Positions 8,904 to 17,969 of a DNA stretch of 64,000 nucleotides are shown piece by piece. The translations under genes and the position numbers were made by a program. Every line of letters starts with the position of its first letter. The first letter of the stretch is position 1. The notes below the pieces were generated by a model. That model did no database searches. It was not told where the DNA came from and saw only the letters and a list, made by a program, of their open reading frames with translations. Origin of the DNA: Actinomyces haliotis (lineage in GTDB: Bacteria > Actinomycetota > Actinomycetes > Actinomycetales > Actinomycetaceae). The stretch covers positions 62,001 through 126,000 of the forward strand of contig NZ_JACWNA010000005.1 in NCBI RefSeq assembly GCF_015355765.1. The letters run 5' to 3'.

Positions 8904-10778
8904 GTGCCCCACCCCGAAGACCGTCCCACCCCGCACGACCCAGTAGACGCGGTGCACGCGCAGCCCGGAGCCCCGAGCGCCCTCACCGAGACATCCGTCC
9001 CCGCAGACGTCACCGTCCGCGACGACGACTGCGTCCTCACCCTCCTCGAGCCCCGGATCCGGACCACGCCTGACGCCGTCGCCTTCGACCGTCTTCCCAC
9101 CGGAGCCGACCCCGCCGGCCCCTGGGAGACGGTCACCTACCGTCAGTTCCACGAGCAGGCCGCCGCCGCCGCCAAGGGGCTCATCGCCGCCGGCCTGCAG
9201 CCCGGCGGGCGCGTCGGCGTCATGTCCTCCACCCGCTACGAGTGGGCCGTCGTCGAGCTCGCCACCTGGTACGCCGCCGGCGTCGTCGTGCCCCTCTACG
9301 ACACCGCCGCCCAGCCCCAGGTCGACGAGATCATCACCGACGCGAGCGTCACCCTGGCCCTCGGCGGCACCCGCGAGCAGGCCGCCAGCCTGAGCAGCGC
9401 CCTGACCGGGGCCGGTTTCGCGGACGCGGGCGCCCGTGTCTGGTGCCTCGACGACGACCCCGCCCTCCGTGCCCTCACGGAGGCCGGCGCGGACATCGAC
9501 GACACGGTCCTGACCCACCGCCGCCGCGCCCTGAGGGCCACCGACCTCGCCACCATCGTCTACACCTCCGGCACCGGCGGCAGGCCCAAGGGAGCCATGC
9601 TCACCCACGGCAACCTCGTCGGCCAGGTCGCCAACGTCGCCAGCGCATTCACCGACGTCGTCCGCGAGGGTGGCAGCACGATCATCTTCCTGCCGCTGGC
9701 CCACGTCCTCGCTCGCGGCCTGCAGCTCGTCTGCCTCGCCAACGGCATGCGAGTCGCCCACCTCTCCGACCCCCGGGACGTCCTGGCGGCCCTCGCCTCG
9801 CGCCGCCCCACCTTCCTCGTCGTCGTCCCGCGCGTCCTCGACAAGATCCGCTCCGCGATCGCCGAGCGCCTGACGGGCATGAGGCTCGGTCACGTCTGGG
9901 CCTGGGCGGAGCGCGTCGCCACCGCCCGCGGCACGCGGCTGGAGATGGGGCGAGGCGCCACGCGCCGCGAACGGGCGGCAGAGGCCCTCGTCGACCTCGT
10001 CCTCGGCCGACGGCTGCGAGCCCTGCTCGGCGGACGCGTCGACTACCTCCTCTCCGGCGCCGCCGCTCTCCCTCCCGACCTCTCCCGCTTCTTCCGCGGC
10101 CTGGGCGTGCCCGTCATCGAGGGGTACGGGCTCACCGAGACCACCGCGCCGCTCACCGGGAACCGCCCCGACGACATCCTCGCCGGATGCGTCGGCACCC
10201 CCATCCCGGGCACCGCCCTGCGCATCGCCGACGACGGTGAGGTCCTCGCCTGCGGGCACGGCGTCATCGCCGGCTACCTCCACGGCGCCGGTGACGCGCA
10301 GGCCTTCACTGACGGGTGGTTCCGCACCGGTGACTCCGGGCGACTGGACGACGTCGGCCGCCTCTGGCTCACCGGCCGCACCCGCGACGCCGTGACCACC
10401 GCCGGCGGCAAGACCATCCACCCTGAGACCTGGCAGGAGCTCGTCGAGCGCGCCGACGCCGTCGAGCACGCGGTCCTCGTGGGGGAGGGGCGACCCTACC
10501 CGTGCGCGCTCGTCCTCGTCGCGGCCGGTACGGCCGCGGCGCCCGCCCCCGTAGGGCGCCGCGTGCTGCCGATCGAGGACGACGGCGTCCGCGAGGTCGC
10601 CGAGAGGGCCGTCGCCTCCGCGAACGAGCAGGTCTCCAGGGCGGAGCGCGCCAAGCGGACCACCGTCCTCACCGCCGACCTCACCCCCGGTGGCCCCTTC
10701 GTCACCCCGACCCTCAAGCTGCGACACGCCGCATTCCTGGAGGCGGCAGCGGCCGTCATCGAGGACCTCTACCGGTGA
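8904..10778 (+). CDS. AMP-dependent long-chain acyl-CoA synthetase
   Basis: A 624-residue member of the adenylate-forming ligase superfamily, resembling actinobacterial FadD15-type enzymes that activate fatty acids to acyl-CoA via acyl-AMP. The phosphate-binding loop YTSGTGGRPKGAML sits near residue 220, the A5 motif EGYGLTETTAPL near 410, the aspartate motif FRTGDSGRLD near 475 and the hinge LTGRTRDAVTTAGGK follows. Length is normal. GTG 8904 is preceded by AGGAGG at good spacing. It lies upstream of a flavoprotein gene in the same direction, with a 147-base gap, so co-transcription is uncertain. Confidence 0.92.
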   Translation: MPHPEDRPTPHDPVDAVHAQPGAPSALTETSVPADVTVRDDDCVLTLLEPRIRTTPDAVAFDRLPTGADPAGPWETVTYRQFHEQAAAAAKGLIAAGLQPGGRVGVMSSTRYEWAVVELATWYAAGVVVPLYDTAAQPQVDEIITDASVTLALGGTREQAASLSSALTGAGFADAGARVWCLDDDPALRALTEAGADIDDTVLTHRRRALRATDLATIVYTSGTGGRPKGAMLTHGNLVGQVANVASAFTDVVREGGSTIIFLPLAHVLARGLQLVCLANGMRVAHLSDPRDVLAALASRRPTFLVVVPRVLDKIRSAIAERLTGMRLGHVWAWAERVATARGTRLEMGRGATRRERAAEALVDLVLGRRLRALLGGRVDYLLSGAAALPPDLSRFFRGLGVPVIEGYGLTETTAPLTGNRPDDILAGCVGTPIPGTALRIADDGEVLACGHGVIAGYLHGAGDAQAFTDGWFRTGDSGRLDDVGRLWLTGRTRDAVTTAGGKTIHPETWQELVERADAVEHAVLVGEGRPYPCALVLVAAGTAAAPAPVGRRVLPIEDDGVREVAERAVASANEQVSRAERAKRTTVLTADLTPGGPFVTPTLKLRHAAFLEAAAAVIEDLYR

Positions 10779-10925
10779 CCGGCTCCGGCGTCCGCCGACC
10801 CGGGGCGCGACCGAGGCCCACCACCATTACCATGAGGCAACTGGGGCACCCGCCACCGCCGCCGTGCGACCAGCACCCCGGCGGGGCCCGGCCCCGCACC
10901 CGTCATCGACCACAGGAGACTTCTC

Positions 10926-12116
10926 GTGCAGCGATACGACTACCTCATCATCGGCGGCGGACAGGTGAGCGACAACGCCTCCCGCGCCATCCGCTCCCGC
11001 GACGAGACCGCCAGCATCGGCATCCTCTCCTCCGACGCCGACCAGCCCTACTCCCGTCCCGCCCTGTCCAAGAAGCTCTGGGCCGACCCCGACTTCACCA
11101 TCGAGGACGACTTCATGAGCACCGCCGAGGACACCGGCGCCGAGGTCACCACCAGCACGGAGGTCACCTCCATCGACACGGCCGCCAAGGAGGTCGAGGT
11201 CGCCGGAGGCGCCCGCATCGGCTACGGCGCCCTCCTCCTTGCCACCGGCGCCCGCGCCGCCACCATCGAGGCGCCCGACGACGAGCGCGTCGTCACCCTG
11301 CGCAGCCTCGAGGACTACCGCACCCTGCGCCGCCTCGCCACGCCCGACGCCCGCGCCGTCGTCCTCGGCGGTGGCTACATCGGCCAGGAGATCGCAGCCG
11401 CCCTCGCCGGCGAGGGCCTGGAGAAGGTCACCCTCGTCCACGACGGAGCGCTCCTGTCCGAGGGACGCTTCCCCGCCGACCTCGCCCAGCGCTACACACG
11501 CATGTTCACCGACCACGGCGTCACCGTCCTGCCCCACCACCGCGGCGAGCGCGTCGAGGCCGACGGGGACGACCTCGCCGTCGTCCTCGACGACGGGACC
11601 CGCCTCGACGCGACCCTCGTCGTCGTCGCCCTGGGCTCCGAGCTCAACACCGGCATCGCCCGCGAGGCCGGCCTCGAGGTCGACGAGGACGGCGCCGTCG
11701 TCGTCGACGAGTACCTGCGCACCTCCAACGAGCACGTCTGGGCCGCCGGCGACATCATCAGCTACCCCGACGCGCTCCTCGGCCGCCGCCGCATCGAGCA
11801 CATCGACCACGCCCGCAAGTCCGGCGACGTCGCCGGCGCCTCCATGACCGGGGAGGACGTCGCCTACGAGCACACGCCCTTCTTCTACTCGCAGGTCTTC
11901 GGCAACCGGTGGGAGGCCGTCGGGGAGACGAGCACCCAGCACGAGACCCTCGAGGTGCCGCTCGACGACGGCCGCCTCGTCGTCTACTACCTCGACGACG
12001 CCGGCAAGCCGGTCGGCGTCCTCGCCTGGAAGGTCAAGGACGCGATGGACGACGCCCGCCAGGTCATCGCCGACGGCGTCACCGATCCCGACGAGCTGCG
12101 CGCCCGCATCCGCTGA
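10926..12116 (+). CDS. AIF-type FAD/NAD(P)-dependent oxidoreductase
   Basis: A 396-residue flavoprotein of the pyridine nucleotide-disulfide reductase superfamily, closest in pattern to AIF/ferredoxin-reductase-like enzymes. The N-terminal FAD-binding fold is YDYLIIGGGQVSDNASRAI, followed by the family signature PYSRPALSKKLW. The NAD(P) fold is VVLGGGYIGQEIAAAL (residues about 145-160), and the second FAD motif is VWAAGDIIS. No redox-active CxxC is seen. The residues after the first GGG (QVSDNA) deviate from the usual small-residue pattern. GTG 10926 has AGGAG upstream. Electron partner and substrate are unknown. Confidence 0.88.
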   Translation: MQRYDYLIIGGGQVSDNASRAIRSRDETASIGILSSDADQPYSRPALSKKLWADPDFTIEDDFMSTAEDTGAEVTTSTEVTSIDTAAKEVEVAGGARIGYGALLLATGARAATIEAPDDERVVTLRSLEDYRTLRRLATPDARAVVLGGGYIGQEIAAALAGEGLEKVTLVHDGALLSEGRFPADLAQRYTRMFTDHGVTVLPHHRGERVEADGDDLAVVLDDGTRLDATLVVVALGSELNTGIAREAGLEVDEDGAVVVDEYLRTSNEHVWAAGDIISYPDALLGRRRIEHIDHARKSGDVAGASMTGEDVAYEHTPFFYSQVFGNRWEAVGETSTQHETLEVPLDDGRLVVYYLDDAGKPVGVLAWKVKDAMDDARQVIADGVTDPDELRARIR

Positions 12117-12146
12117 GCGGTCCGCTGCGCGCGGCGGTAGTCCGCA

Positions 12147-12196
12147 CGACGACGGGGCGCCGCTGGATCACCGTGTCCAGCGGCGCCCCGTCGTCG
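12147..12196. terminator. Bidirectional hairpin terminator
   Basis: A perfect 21-base inverted repeat (12147-12167 with 12176-12196) with an 8-base loop lies between the convergent flavoprotein and DUF4298 genes. There is no T-tract, as is common in high-GC actinobacteria. It would serve both strands. Confidence 0.8.
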
Positions 12197-12208
12197 CGCG
12201 TCCGGTGC

Positions 12209-12580
12209 TCAGCCCTCGTCAGCGGGGGCAAGAACCCGTGCCGAGAGCCGAAGCAGCTCGGTCATGACCTCGTGCTCGCGGCCGTAGAGGTCCCACACCG
12301 TGTCCTCTCCGAGGACGGCGAGCGGCGGGTCGAGCTCGGCGACCGCCTCCTGGTCCGCGACCCACGTTGAGTCGTAGGCCGCCATGAGCGGCTCCATCGC
12401 CTCGACCATCGCGCGGACGGCGGCCAGTCCTGCCTCGGCGTCGGCGACGAGGGGGAGCGCCGTCTCGAGCTGGGACTCCATGGTCTCGAGGCGCGTGAGG
12501 GCCTCGCGCTGCTCCGGGGGCGGGGCCGTGGGGGCGCCGTCGTCGGACTGGGGGAGGGAGGTGTCGTTCTGCGTGCTCAT
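12209..12580 (-). CDS. DUF4298 domain-containing protein
   Basis: A 123-residue protein with the DUF4298 pattern: LTRLETMESQLETAL, a helical segment, then TVWDLYGREHEVMTELLRLS. It looks all-helical and cytoplasmic, with a disordered N-terminus rich in S, P and Q. Function of the family is unknown. ATG 12580 is chosen because GGGAGG lies upstream on the minus strand; an in-frame ATG at 12640 would add 20 residues without such support. It is divergent from the antiporter gene and convergent with the flavoprotein gene. Confidence 0.78.
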   Translation of the reverse strand: MSTQNDTSLPQSDDGAPTAPPPEQREALTRLETMESQLETALPLVADAEAGLAAVRAMVEAMEPLMAAYDSTWVADQEAVAELDPPLAVLGEDTVWDLYGREHEVMTELLRLSARVLAPADEG

Positions 12581-12773
12581 GCGGGCATCCTCCCGGCTGA
12601 CGACGCCGTCCGCCTCCTCCCGGCGGACCATCCGTGACAAGTCTCGCGTCGCCCATCCGTCTCACGTCCCGGGGATCGAAACACGTCACGTCGTAGGGTG
12701 AGAACGACCGAAGGCGGTGTCGATCCGGCGCCGCACCCCGACCCCGAGGGTCCTGAACCCAGAGGAGATCCGC

Positions 12774-14177
12774 GTGCAGCTGCAGTGGTGGTCCATCCTT
12801 CCCTTCGCGGCGATGCTCGCCTCCATCGCCGTCCTCCCGCTCGTCCCGTCGACGGCCGACTGGTGGGAGAAGCGATCCAGCCAGCTCACCGTCGCCCTCG
12901 TCCTCGGCATCCCGGTGGCCATCTGGATGTGGATCGTCGGCGGCTTCACCGTCGTCTTCGGGTCCGTCGTCGAGTACGTCCAGTTCATCGCCCTCCTGCT
13001 CGCCCTCTTCGTCGTCTCCGGCGGCATCTTCCTCAAGGGCGACATCCAGGCGACCCCGCGCAACAACACGATCTTCCTCGGCATCGGCGCCGTCCTCGCC
13101 AGCTTCGTCGGCACCACCGGCGCCGCCATGCTCCTCATCCGCCCCCTGCTCAACACCAACGCGGAGCGGCGCTACCGCACGCACACGGTCCTGTTCACGA
13201 TCTTCATCGTCGCCAACTGCGGCGGCCTGCTCACCCCGCTGGGCGACCCGCCGCTCTTCCTGGGCTTCCTGCGCGGCGTGCCCTTCCTGTGGACCTTCAA
13301 CCTGTTCCGCGAGTGGTTCTTCACTAACGCGATGCTGCTCGCCACGTACTACGCGCTCGACCACTACTACTACGCGCAGGAGCCCGGCGAGAACGTCCGC
13401 GAGGACCGTGCCGACATCGAGCCCCTCGGCCTGCGTGGCGCCACCAACCTCGCCTGGTTCGCCGTCATCATCGCCGCCGTCGCCCTCGCCCCCTCCGTGG
13501 ACACCGAGGCCATCGAGGCCGGGCACGCCACCCTCGTCGACTGGATCCCGACGCGCGAGATCATCATGCTCATCGCCGCTTTCGGCTCCTACCGCTTCGG
13601 CGACCGCCGTGCCCGCTTCGAGGACAACCAGTTCGAGTGGGGGCCGATCCGGGAGGTCGCGACCCTCTTCATCGGCATCTTCCTCACCATGATCCCGGCA
13701 CTGCACTACCTCGATGAGGTCGCCGGCTCCCTGCCGCTCAACCGGATCACCTTCTTCATCTTCACCGGCGGCCTCTCCTCGCTGCTCGACAACGCCCCCA
13801 CCTACGTCACGTTCTTCGAGATGGCCGGCAAGGTCGCCCACCCCGGCGGCGCCACCGTCGCGGGCGTGCCCGAGGTCTACCTCGTGTCGATCTCGATCGG
13901 TGCGGTCATGTGCGGCGCCATCACCTACATCGGCAACGGCCCCAACTTCATGGTGAAGTCCGTTGCCGAGGGCCGCGGCGTCGAGATGCCCTCCTTCGGC
14001 GGCTACGTCGCCAAGACCTTCACCTACCTCGTGCCTGTCCTCGCCGCGATGGTCCTGCTCTTCATCGCCGAGCCTGTCTGGGCCAAGGTCCTCGGCGTCG
14101 TGCTCACGCTCGGTCTGCTCGGCAACGACGCGCGGCTCTTCGTCCAGGGGCGCCGCCTCGCCCTCCAGGACGCCTGA
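12774..14177 (+). CDS. NhaD/CitMHS-like sodium:proton antiporter
   Basis: A 467-residue multi-spanning membrane protein of the ion transporter superfamily, of the type annotated as NhaD-like sodium:proton antiporter or putative citrate transporter. Characteristic intramembrane motifs are GTTGAAMLLIRPLL, NCGGLLTPLGDPPLFLGFL, LDNAPTYVTF and TYIGNGPNFMVKSVAE. About eleven to twelve hydrophobic segments are visible. I prefer GTG 12774, which has AGAGGAG upstream, over the in-frame GTG 12717; a TAGGGT hexamer at 12694-12699 could be the -10, which allows either. Ion specificity cannot be read from the sequence. Confidence 0.86.
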   Translation: MQLQWWSILPFAAMLASIAVLPLVPSTADWWEKRSSQLTVALVLGIPVAIWMWIVGGFTVVFGSVVEYVQFIALLLALFVVSGGIFLKGDIQATPRNNTIFLGIGAVLASFVGTTGAAMLLIRPLLNTNAERRYRTHTVLFTIFIVANCGGLLTPLGDPPLFLGFLRGVPFLWTFNLFREWFFTNAMLLATYYALDHYYYAQEPGENVREDRADIEPLGLRGATNLAWFAVIIAAVALAPSVDTEAIEAGHATLVDWIPTREIIMLIAAFGSYRFGDRRARFEDNQFEWGPIREVATLFIGIFLTMIPALHYLDEVAGSLPLNRITFFIFTGGLSSLLDNAPTYVTFFEMAGKVAHPGGATVAGVPEVYLVSISIGAVMCGAITYIGNGPNFMVKSVAEGRGVEMPSFGGYVAKTFTYLVPVLAAMVLLFIAEPVWAKVLGVVLTLGLLGNDARLFVQGRRLALQDA

Positions 14178-14224
14178 GCCCGCGCAGGCCGAGCCGCGCG
14201 CGTGTGTGCCAGCAGCGCGTGGAG

Positions 14225-15340
14225 TCAGCGCGTCCCCGGAGCGGTGACGAAGTCGATGAGCTCCTCCATCCGGCCCAGCAGGCTCGGCTCGAGGTCCTTG
14301 TAGCTCCGCACGGTCGCGAGGATCCGCTGCCAGCCGCGCGCGATGTCCGCCTGCGACTCGTGCGGCCAGCCCAGCCCCTCAAGGGTGCCGTGCTTGATGT
14401 CCGTCCCCCTGGGCACGTAGGGCCACTCCGTCAGCCCCACGCGCTCGGGCTTCACCGCCTGCCACACGTCGATGTAGGGGTGCCCGAGCACGAGCACGTT
14501 CTCACCGCCGGGCGCCTGGCGCACGCGCTCGGCGATCCGGGACTCCTTCGAGCCCGGCACGAGGTGGTCGACGAGCACGCCGGCGCGCCGGTCCGGGCTC
14601 GGCCCGAACTCCGCCATGACCTCCTCGAGGTTGTCGACGCCGTCGAGCATGAGGACGACGACGCCCTCGTGGCGCAGGTCGTCGCCCCAGACCTTCTCGA
14701 CGAGCTCGGCGTCGTGCTTGCCCTCGACCCAGATCCGCGAGGCGCGCGCGACCTTGGCCTGCCCGCCCTCGACGGCGTAGGAGCCAGAGGCCGTGAGTCT
14801 GCGTCCACTGGAGGACACGGGCCCCGACGGCGGCCGCCTGCGGGCGACGGGCGGGTCGACGATGACGGGCCGGCCGTCCAGCCAGAAGCCCGGGCCGAGG
14901 CTGAATCCGCGGCGTACACCCTTGCGGTCCTCGAGGACGACGACGTGCCGGCCCCCGGACTTCTCGACGGCGACGGCCGCCCCGACGAATCCGGTCTCGC
15001 GGTCCTCGAGCACCATGCCTCGCGTGAGGGCGACGTGGACGGACTCCGGGCGGATCGCGTTCGGGCCGACGCGGTGCGGGTCGGCGGCGAGGACGTCCCC
15101 GCCGTAGCGGTTCGTGGTCGAGGGACGCGCCGGCGGAGGCACCGCGGCCCGGCCGGCCCCGGCGGCGCCTGAGCGTCCCGAGCCCCCGCGCCCGCCCGAG
15201 CGCTGCGAGGCCATCCCGCCGCCCGACGCCGCCGGAGCGCCTCCCGCGGCGGCCTGCTCGCGCAGGGCGGCGCGTCGGGCCGCCGTCGAGCCGGGGGTGA
15301 TCTTCGAGCGGTAGGGCAGGGGCGCGTTCACCCTGGGCAC
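14225..15340 (-). CDS. DUF3097 family protein
   Basis: A 371-residue actinobacterial protein of the DUF3097 family, habitually found between hemW and hrcA. A flexible N-terminus of about 75 residues leads into NRYGGDVLA, then RIWVEGKHDAELVEKVWGDD and VVLMLDGVDNL, which look like a Toprim-type acidic core (E, DxD-like). The C-terminus contains VLGHPYIDVWQAVKP. This suggests nucleic-acid metabolism, but no function is established here. Start GTG 15340 is tentative; GTG 15331 is equally possible. It is convergent with the antiporter gene and divergent from hrcA. Confidence 0.85.
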   Translation of the reverse strand: MPRVNAPLPYRSKITPGSTAARRAALREQAAAGGAPAASGGGMASQRSGGRGGSGRSGAAGAGRAAVPPPARPSTTNRYGGDVLAADPHRVGPNAIRPESVHVALTRGMVLEDRETGFVGAAVAVEKSGGRHVVVLEDRKGVRRGFSLGPGFWLDGRPVIVDPPVARRRPPSGPVSSSGRRLTASGSYAVEGGQAKVARASRIWVEGKHDAELVEKVWGDDLRHEGVVVLMLDGVDNLEEVMAEFGPSPDRRAGVLVDHLVPGSKESRIAERVRQAPGGENVLVLGHPYIDVWQAVKPERVGLTEWPYVPRGTDIKHGTLEGLGWPHESQADIARGWQRILATVRSYKDLEPSLLGRMEELIDFVTAPGTR

Positions 15341-15369
15341 GCTAGGGGAACCTCACGCTGGGCGAACGT

Positions 15370-15421
15370 CTGACCCGCCGGGGCCCGGCGTAGGATGGCA
15401 CTCACACCCCGCGAGTGCTAA
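15370..15421 (+). promoter_or_regulatory. hrcA promoter with CIRCE operator
   Basis: The inverted repeat ATGGCACTC-N9-GAGTGCTAA (15395-15421) matches the CIRCE consensus at 7 of 9 left-arm and 9 of 9 right-arm positions. A TAGGAT -10 (15391-15396) overlaps its left edge, with CTGACC (15370-15375) as a possible -35. HrcA, encoded directly downstream, is the known CIRCE repressor, so hrcA-dnaJ is very likely autoregulated by heat shock. Confidence 0.85.
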
Positions 15422-15468
15422 CGATGCGCGGGTGACCAGTGAGGGCGAACGCAGGAGGGAGCACCGCC

Positions 15469-16590
15469 ATGGCCGACGACCGCCGCCTCAAGGTGCTCTC
15501 CGCGATCGTCACCGACTACGTGCGCACCCGCGAGCCCGTCGGCTCGCGCGCCCTCGTCGAGCGCTACCGCCTCGGCGTCTCCCCGGCCACCATCCGCAAC
15601 GACATGGCCGCCCTCGAGGACGAGGGATACATCCACCAGCCCCACACGAGCGCCGGACGCGTCCCCACCCAGAAGGGCTACCGCCTCTTCGTCGACGAGG
15701 TCGCCCGCGTCAAGCCGCTCTCCGCGCCCGAGCGCGCCGCCATCACCGCCCTCCTCACCGGGGAGGCGGACCTCGAGCAGGTCGTGGCCCGCACCGTCCG
15801 CGTCCTCGCCCAGCTCACGGGCCAGCTGGCCGTCGTCGAGTACCCGAGCCTGCGCCTCACCGCCCTGCGCCACCTCGAGCTCGTGGCACTGTCACCCAGG
15901 CGCGTCCTCCTCGTCATCATCACGGACACCGGCCGCGTCGAGCAGCGCACCGTCAGCCTCGCCGCGGACCCGGAGGCGCGCGGCCCCCGGGCGATCTCCG
16001 CGGACGACGTCGTCGACCCCCTCGTCCTCGAGTCCCTCCACGCCCGCCTCAACGCCGCCCTCGTCGGGCGCCGCGCCGCCGACGTCGCCCCCACCCTCGC
16101 CGCCCTCGCCGAGCAGGCGCCCGCCGAGGAGCGCGTCCTCCTCGCCGCCGTCACCTCCGCGCTGGTCGACGCCCTGCGGCCCGACGCCGAGGAGCGCCTC
16201 GTCGTCGCTGGGACGGCGAACCTGGCCCGCTCCACCCTCGACTTCTCCTCGATCGGCCCCCTCCTGGACGCCATCGAGGAACAGGTGGTCCTCCTGCGCC
16301 TCTTCGCCGATCCCGACGTCGCTGACCTCTCCGCGGCACGGATCGCCCGCTCCGGGACCGACGGGATGCGCGTGTCCATCGGCTCGGAGAACCACGAGGA
16401 CGCCCTGGCCGAGGCGAGTGTCATCTCCGCCTCCTACGGCACCGGCCCGGACGACGCCGTCGCCCACCTCGGGGTCATCGGGCCCACGAGGATGGACTAC
16501 CCAGCCACCATGGCCGCCGTCCGCGCCGTCGCCCACTACCTCTCCCGCTTCCTCACCGGGGGCGAGGACCCCGGGGACGACGGCGACTGA
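15469..16590 (+). CDS. hrcA: Heat-inducible transcription repressor HrcA
   Basis: HrcA represses class I heat-shock genes through CIRCE and is kept active by GroEL. The 373-residue product shows the N-terminal winged helix (RRLKVLSAIVTDYV, GVSPATIRNDMAALEDEGYI), the QPHTSAGRVPTQKGYRLFVD signature and the C-terminal VIGPTRMDYPATMAAV. Length is slightly above the usual 340. ATG 15469 has AGGAGGGA at ideal spacing; the in-frame GTG at 15439 would place the start within 20 bases of the operator and is less likely. dnaJ follows 112 bases later in the same direction. Confidence 0.96.
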   Translation: MADDRRLKVLSAIVTDYVRTREPVGSRALVERYRLGVSPATIRNDMAALEDEGYIHQPHTSAGRVPTQKGYRLFVDEVARVKPLSAPERAAITALLTGEADLEQVVARTVRVLAQLTGQLAVVEYPSLRLTALRHLELVALSPRRVLLVIITDTGRVEQRTVSLAADPEARGPRAISADDVVDPLVLESLHARLNAALVGRRAADVAPTLAALAEQAPAEERVLLAAVTSALVDALRPDAEERLVVAGTANLARSTLDFSSIGPLLDAIEEQVVLLRLFADPDVADLSAARIARSGTDGMRVSIGSENHEDALAEASVISASYGTGPDDAVAHLGVIGPTRMDYPATMAAVRAVAHYLSRFLTGGEDPGDDGD

Positions 16591-16702
16591 CCCGTCCCCA
16601 CCCCAGACCCCGGCCGCGGGCGTCCAGCACCACCGGCCGCACAGACAGCAGTGAGCGCGGGCCCGACCCGCCACCACCCACCAACGAAGGAACAACGGCT
16701 CA

Positions 16703-17848
16703 GTGAGCGACTACTACGAGGTCCTCGGCGTCTCCCGCGACGCGAGCACCGAGGAGATCAAGAAGGCCTACCGCAACAAGGCCCGCCAGCTCCACCCCGA
16801 CATCGCCGGCCCCGGCCACGAGGAGGAGTTCAAGGAGGTCCAGGCCGCCAACGACACCCTCTCCGACCCGGAGAAGCGCCGCATGTACGACCTCGGCGGC
16901 TCCGACGCCTCCGGCTTCGGGGGCTTCGGCGGCGCCGGGCCGGACCTGGGCGACCTCGGCGGCATCTTCCAGACCTTCTTCGGCGGCGGAGCCGGCGGCC
17001 GAGGCCCCGCCTCCCGCGCTCGCCGCGGCTCCGACTCGCTCGTCGCCGTCGAGGTCGACCTCGCCGACGTCGCCTTCGGCGCCACCAAGACGGTGCCGAT
17101 CGACACCTACGTCACCTGCAAGGTCTGCGACGGCTCCTGCTGCGCCCCGGGCACCTCCCCGGTCACCTGCTCCCAGTGCAACGGGCAGGGCTCCATCCAG
17201 CAGATGCAGCGATCCTTCCTCGGCAACGTCATGACGAGCTCGCCGTGCCCCACCTGCAAGGGCTACGGCACCGTCATCGTCACCCCCTGCAAGGAGTGCG
17301 CCGGCGAGGGCCGCGTCCACGTCCACAACGACCTCGAGGTCAAGGTCCCCGCGGGCGTCACCGACGGCCTGCGCATGCGCATGTCCGGCCGCGGCGAGGC
17401 CGGCCCCGCCGGCGGCCCGGCCGGCGACCTCTACCTCGAGTTCCACGAGCGCCCGCACGAGTTCCTCGAGCGGCAGGGCGACGACCTCTACACCGAGCTG
17501 CGCGTCCCGATGACCGCCGCGGCCCTCGGCGCCTCCTTCCCGCTGGAGACCCTCGACGGCGAGCGCACCGTGAGCGTCAAGGCCGGCACCCAGCCCGGCG
17601 ACGAGGTCGTCCTCGACGGCCTCGGCGTGGGGCGCCTGCGCCGCAGCTCGCGCGGCGACCTCCACGTCGGGATCGTCGTCGAGACCCCCACCCGGATGGA
17701 CGACCGCCAGAAGGAGCTCCTCACCGAGCTCGCCCGCCTGCGCGGCGAGGACGGCCAGGCCGCCCCGAAGGACGATGGGCTCGCCGGCAAGCTCTCCGAC
17801 GCGCTCAAGGGCGGCAAGGGCAAGGGACGAGGCAAGAAGCGCCGCTGA
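16703..17848 (+). CDS. dnaJ: Chaperone DnaJ
   Basis: DnaJ stimulates the ATPase of DnaK and delivers unfolded substrates. The 381-residue protein has the J domain with its HPD triad (LHPDIAG), a G/F-rich linker (GSDASGFGGFGGAGPD), four zinc-binding repeats (CKVCDGSC, CSQCNGQG, CPTCKGYG, CKECAGEG) and the C-terminal substrate-binding domain. The first zinc repeat ends in C rather than G, a small variation. GTG 16703 has a GAAGGA box about 11 bases upstream. It forms the heat-shock pair with hrcA. In related genomes rsmE follows directly; here about 8 kb of accessory genes intervene. Confidence 0.96.
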   Translation: MSDYYEVLGVSRDASTEEIKKAYRNKARQLHPDIAGPGHEEEFKEVQAANDTLSDPEKRRMYDLGGSDASGFGGFGGAGPDLGDLGGIFQTFFGGGAGGRGPASRARRGSDSLVAVEVDLADVAFGATKTVPIDTYVTCKVCDGSCCAPGTSPVTCSQCNGQGSIQQMQRSFLGNVMTSSPCPTCKGYGTVIVTPCKECAGEGRVHVHNDLEVKVPAGVTDGLRMRMSGRGEAGPAGGPAGDLYLEFHERPHEFLERQGDDLYTELRVPMTAAALGASFPLETLDGERTVSVKAGTQPGDEVVLDGLGVGRLRRSSRGDLHVGIVVETPTRMDDRQKELLTELARLRGEDGQAAPKDDGLAGKLSDALKGGKGKGRGKKRR

Positions 17849-17914
17849 GGCGGGTGCGCCCGCGCCGCTCCCGCGGCGGTGAGGTCCATGCGGCAGGCTT
17901 CCGTTCGACGCGGT

Positions 17915-17931
17915 AGTACGATATTCGTACT
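17915..17931. promoter_or_regulatory. Perfect palindrome, probable MarR-family operator
   Basis: AGTACGATATTCGTACT has perfect 7-base arms around TAT. It lies 39 bases before the quinone reductase start, and a TACGAT hexamer inside it could be the -10, so binding would block transcription. The MarR-family regulator encoded immediately after the reductase is the obvious candidate; that link is inferred. Confidence 0.6.
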
Positions 17932-17969
17932 TTCCGTGCTCGGGCACGATCGCTCCTGGGGAGGACGCC

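Noticed and set aside
8811-10727. A 638-codon minus-strand frame antisense to the acyl-CoA ligase gene
   Set aside because: Translation is repetitive and domain-free; it mirrors the codon pattern of the real gene.
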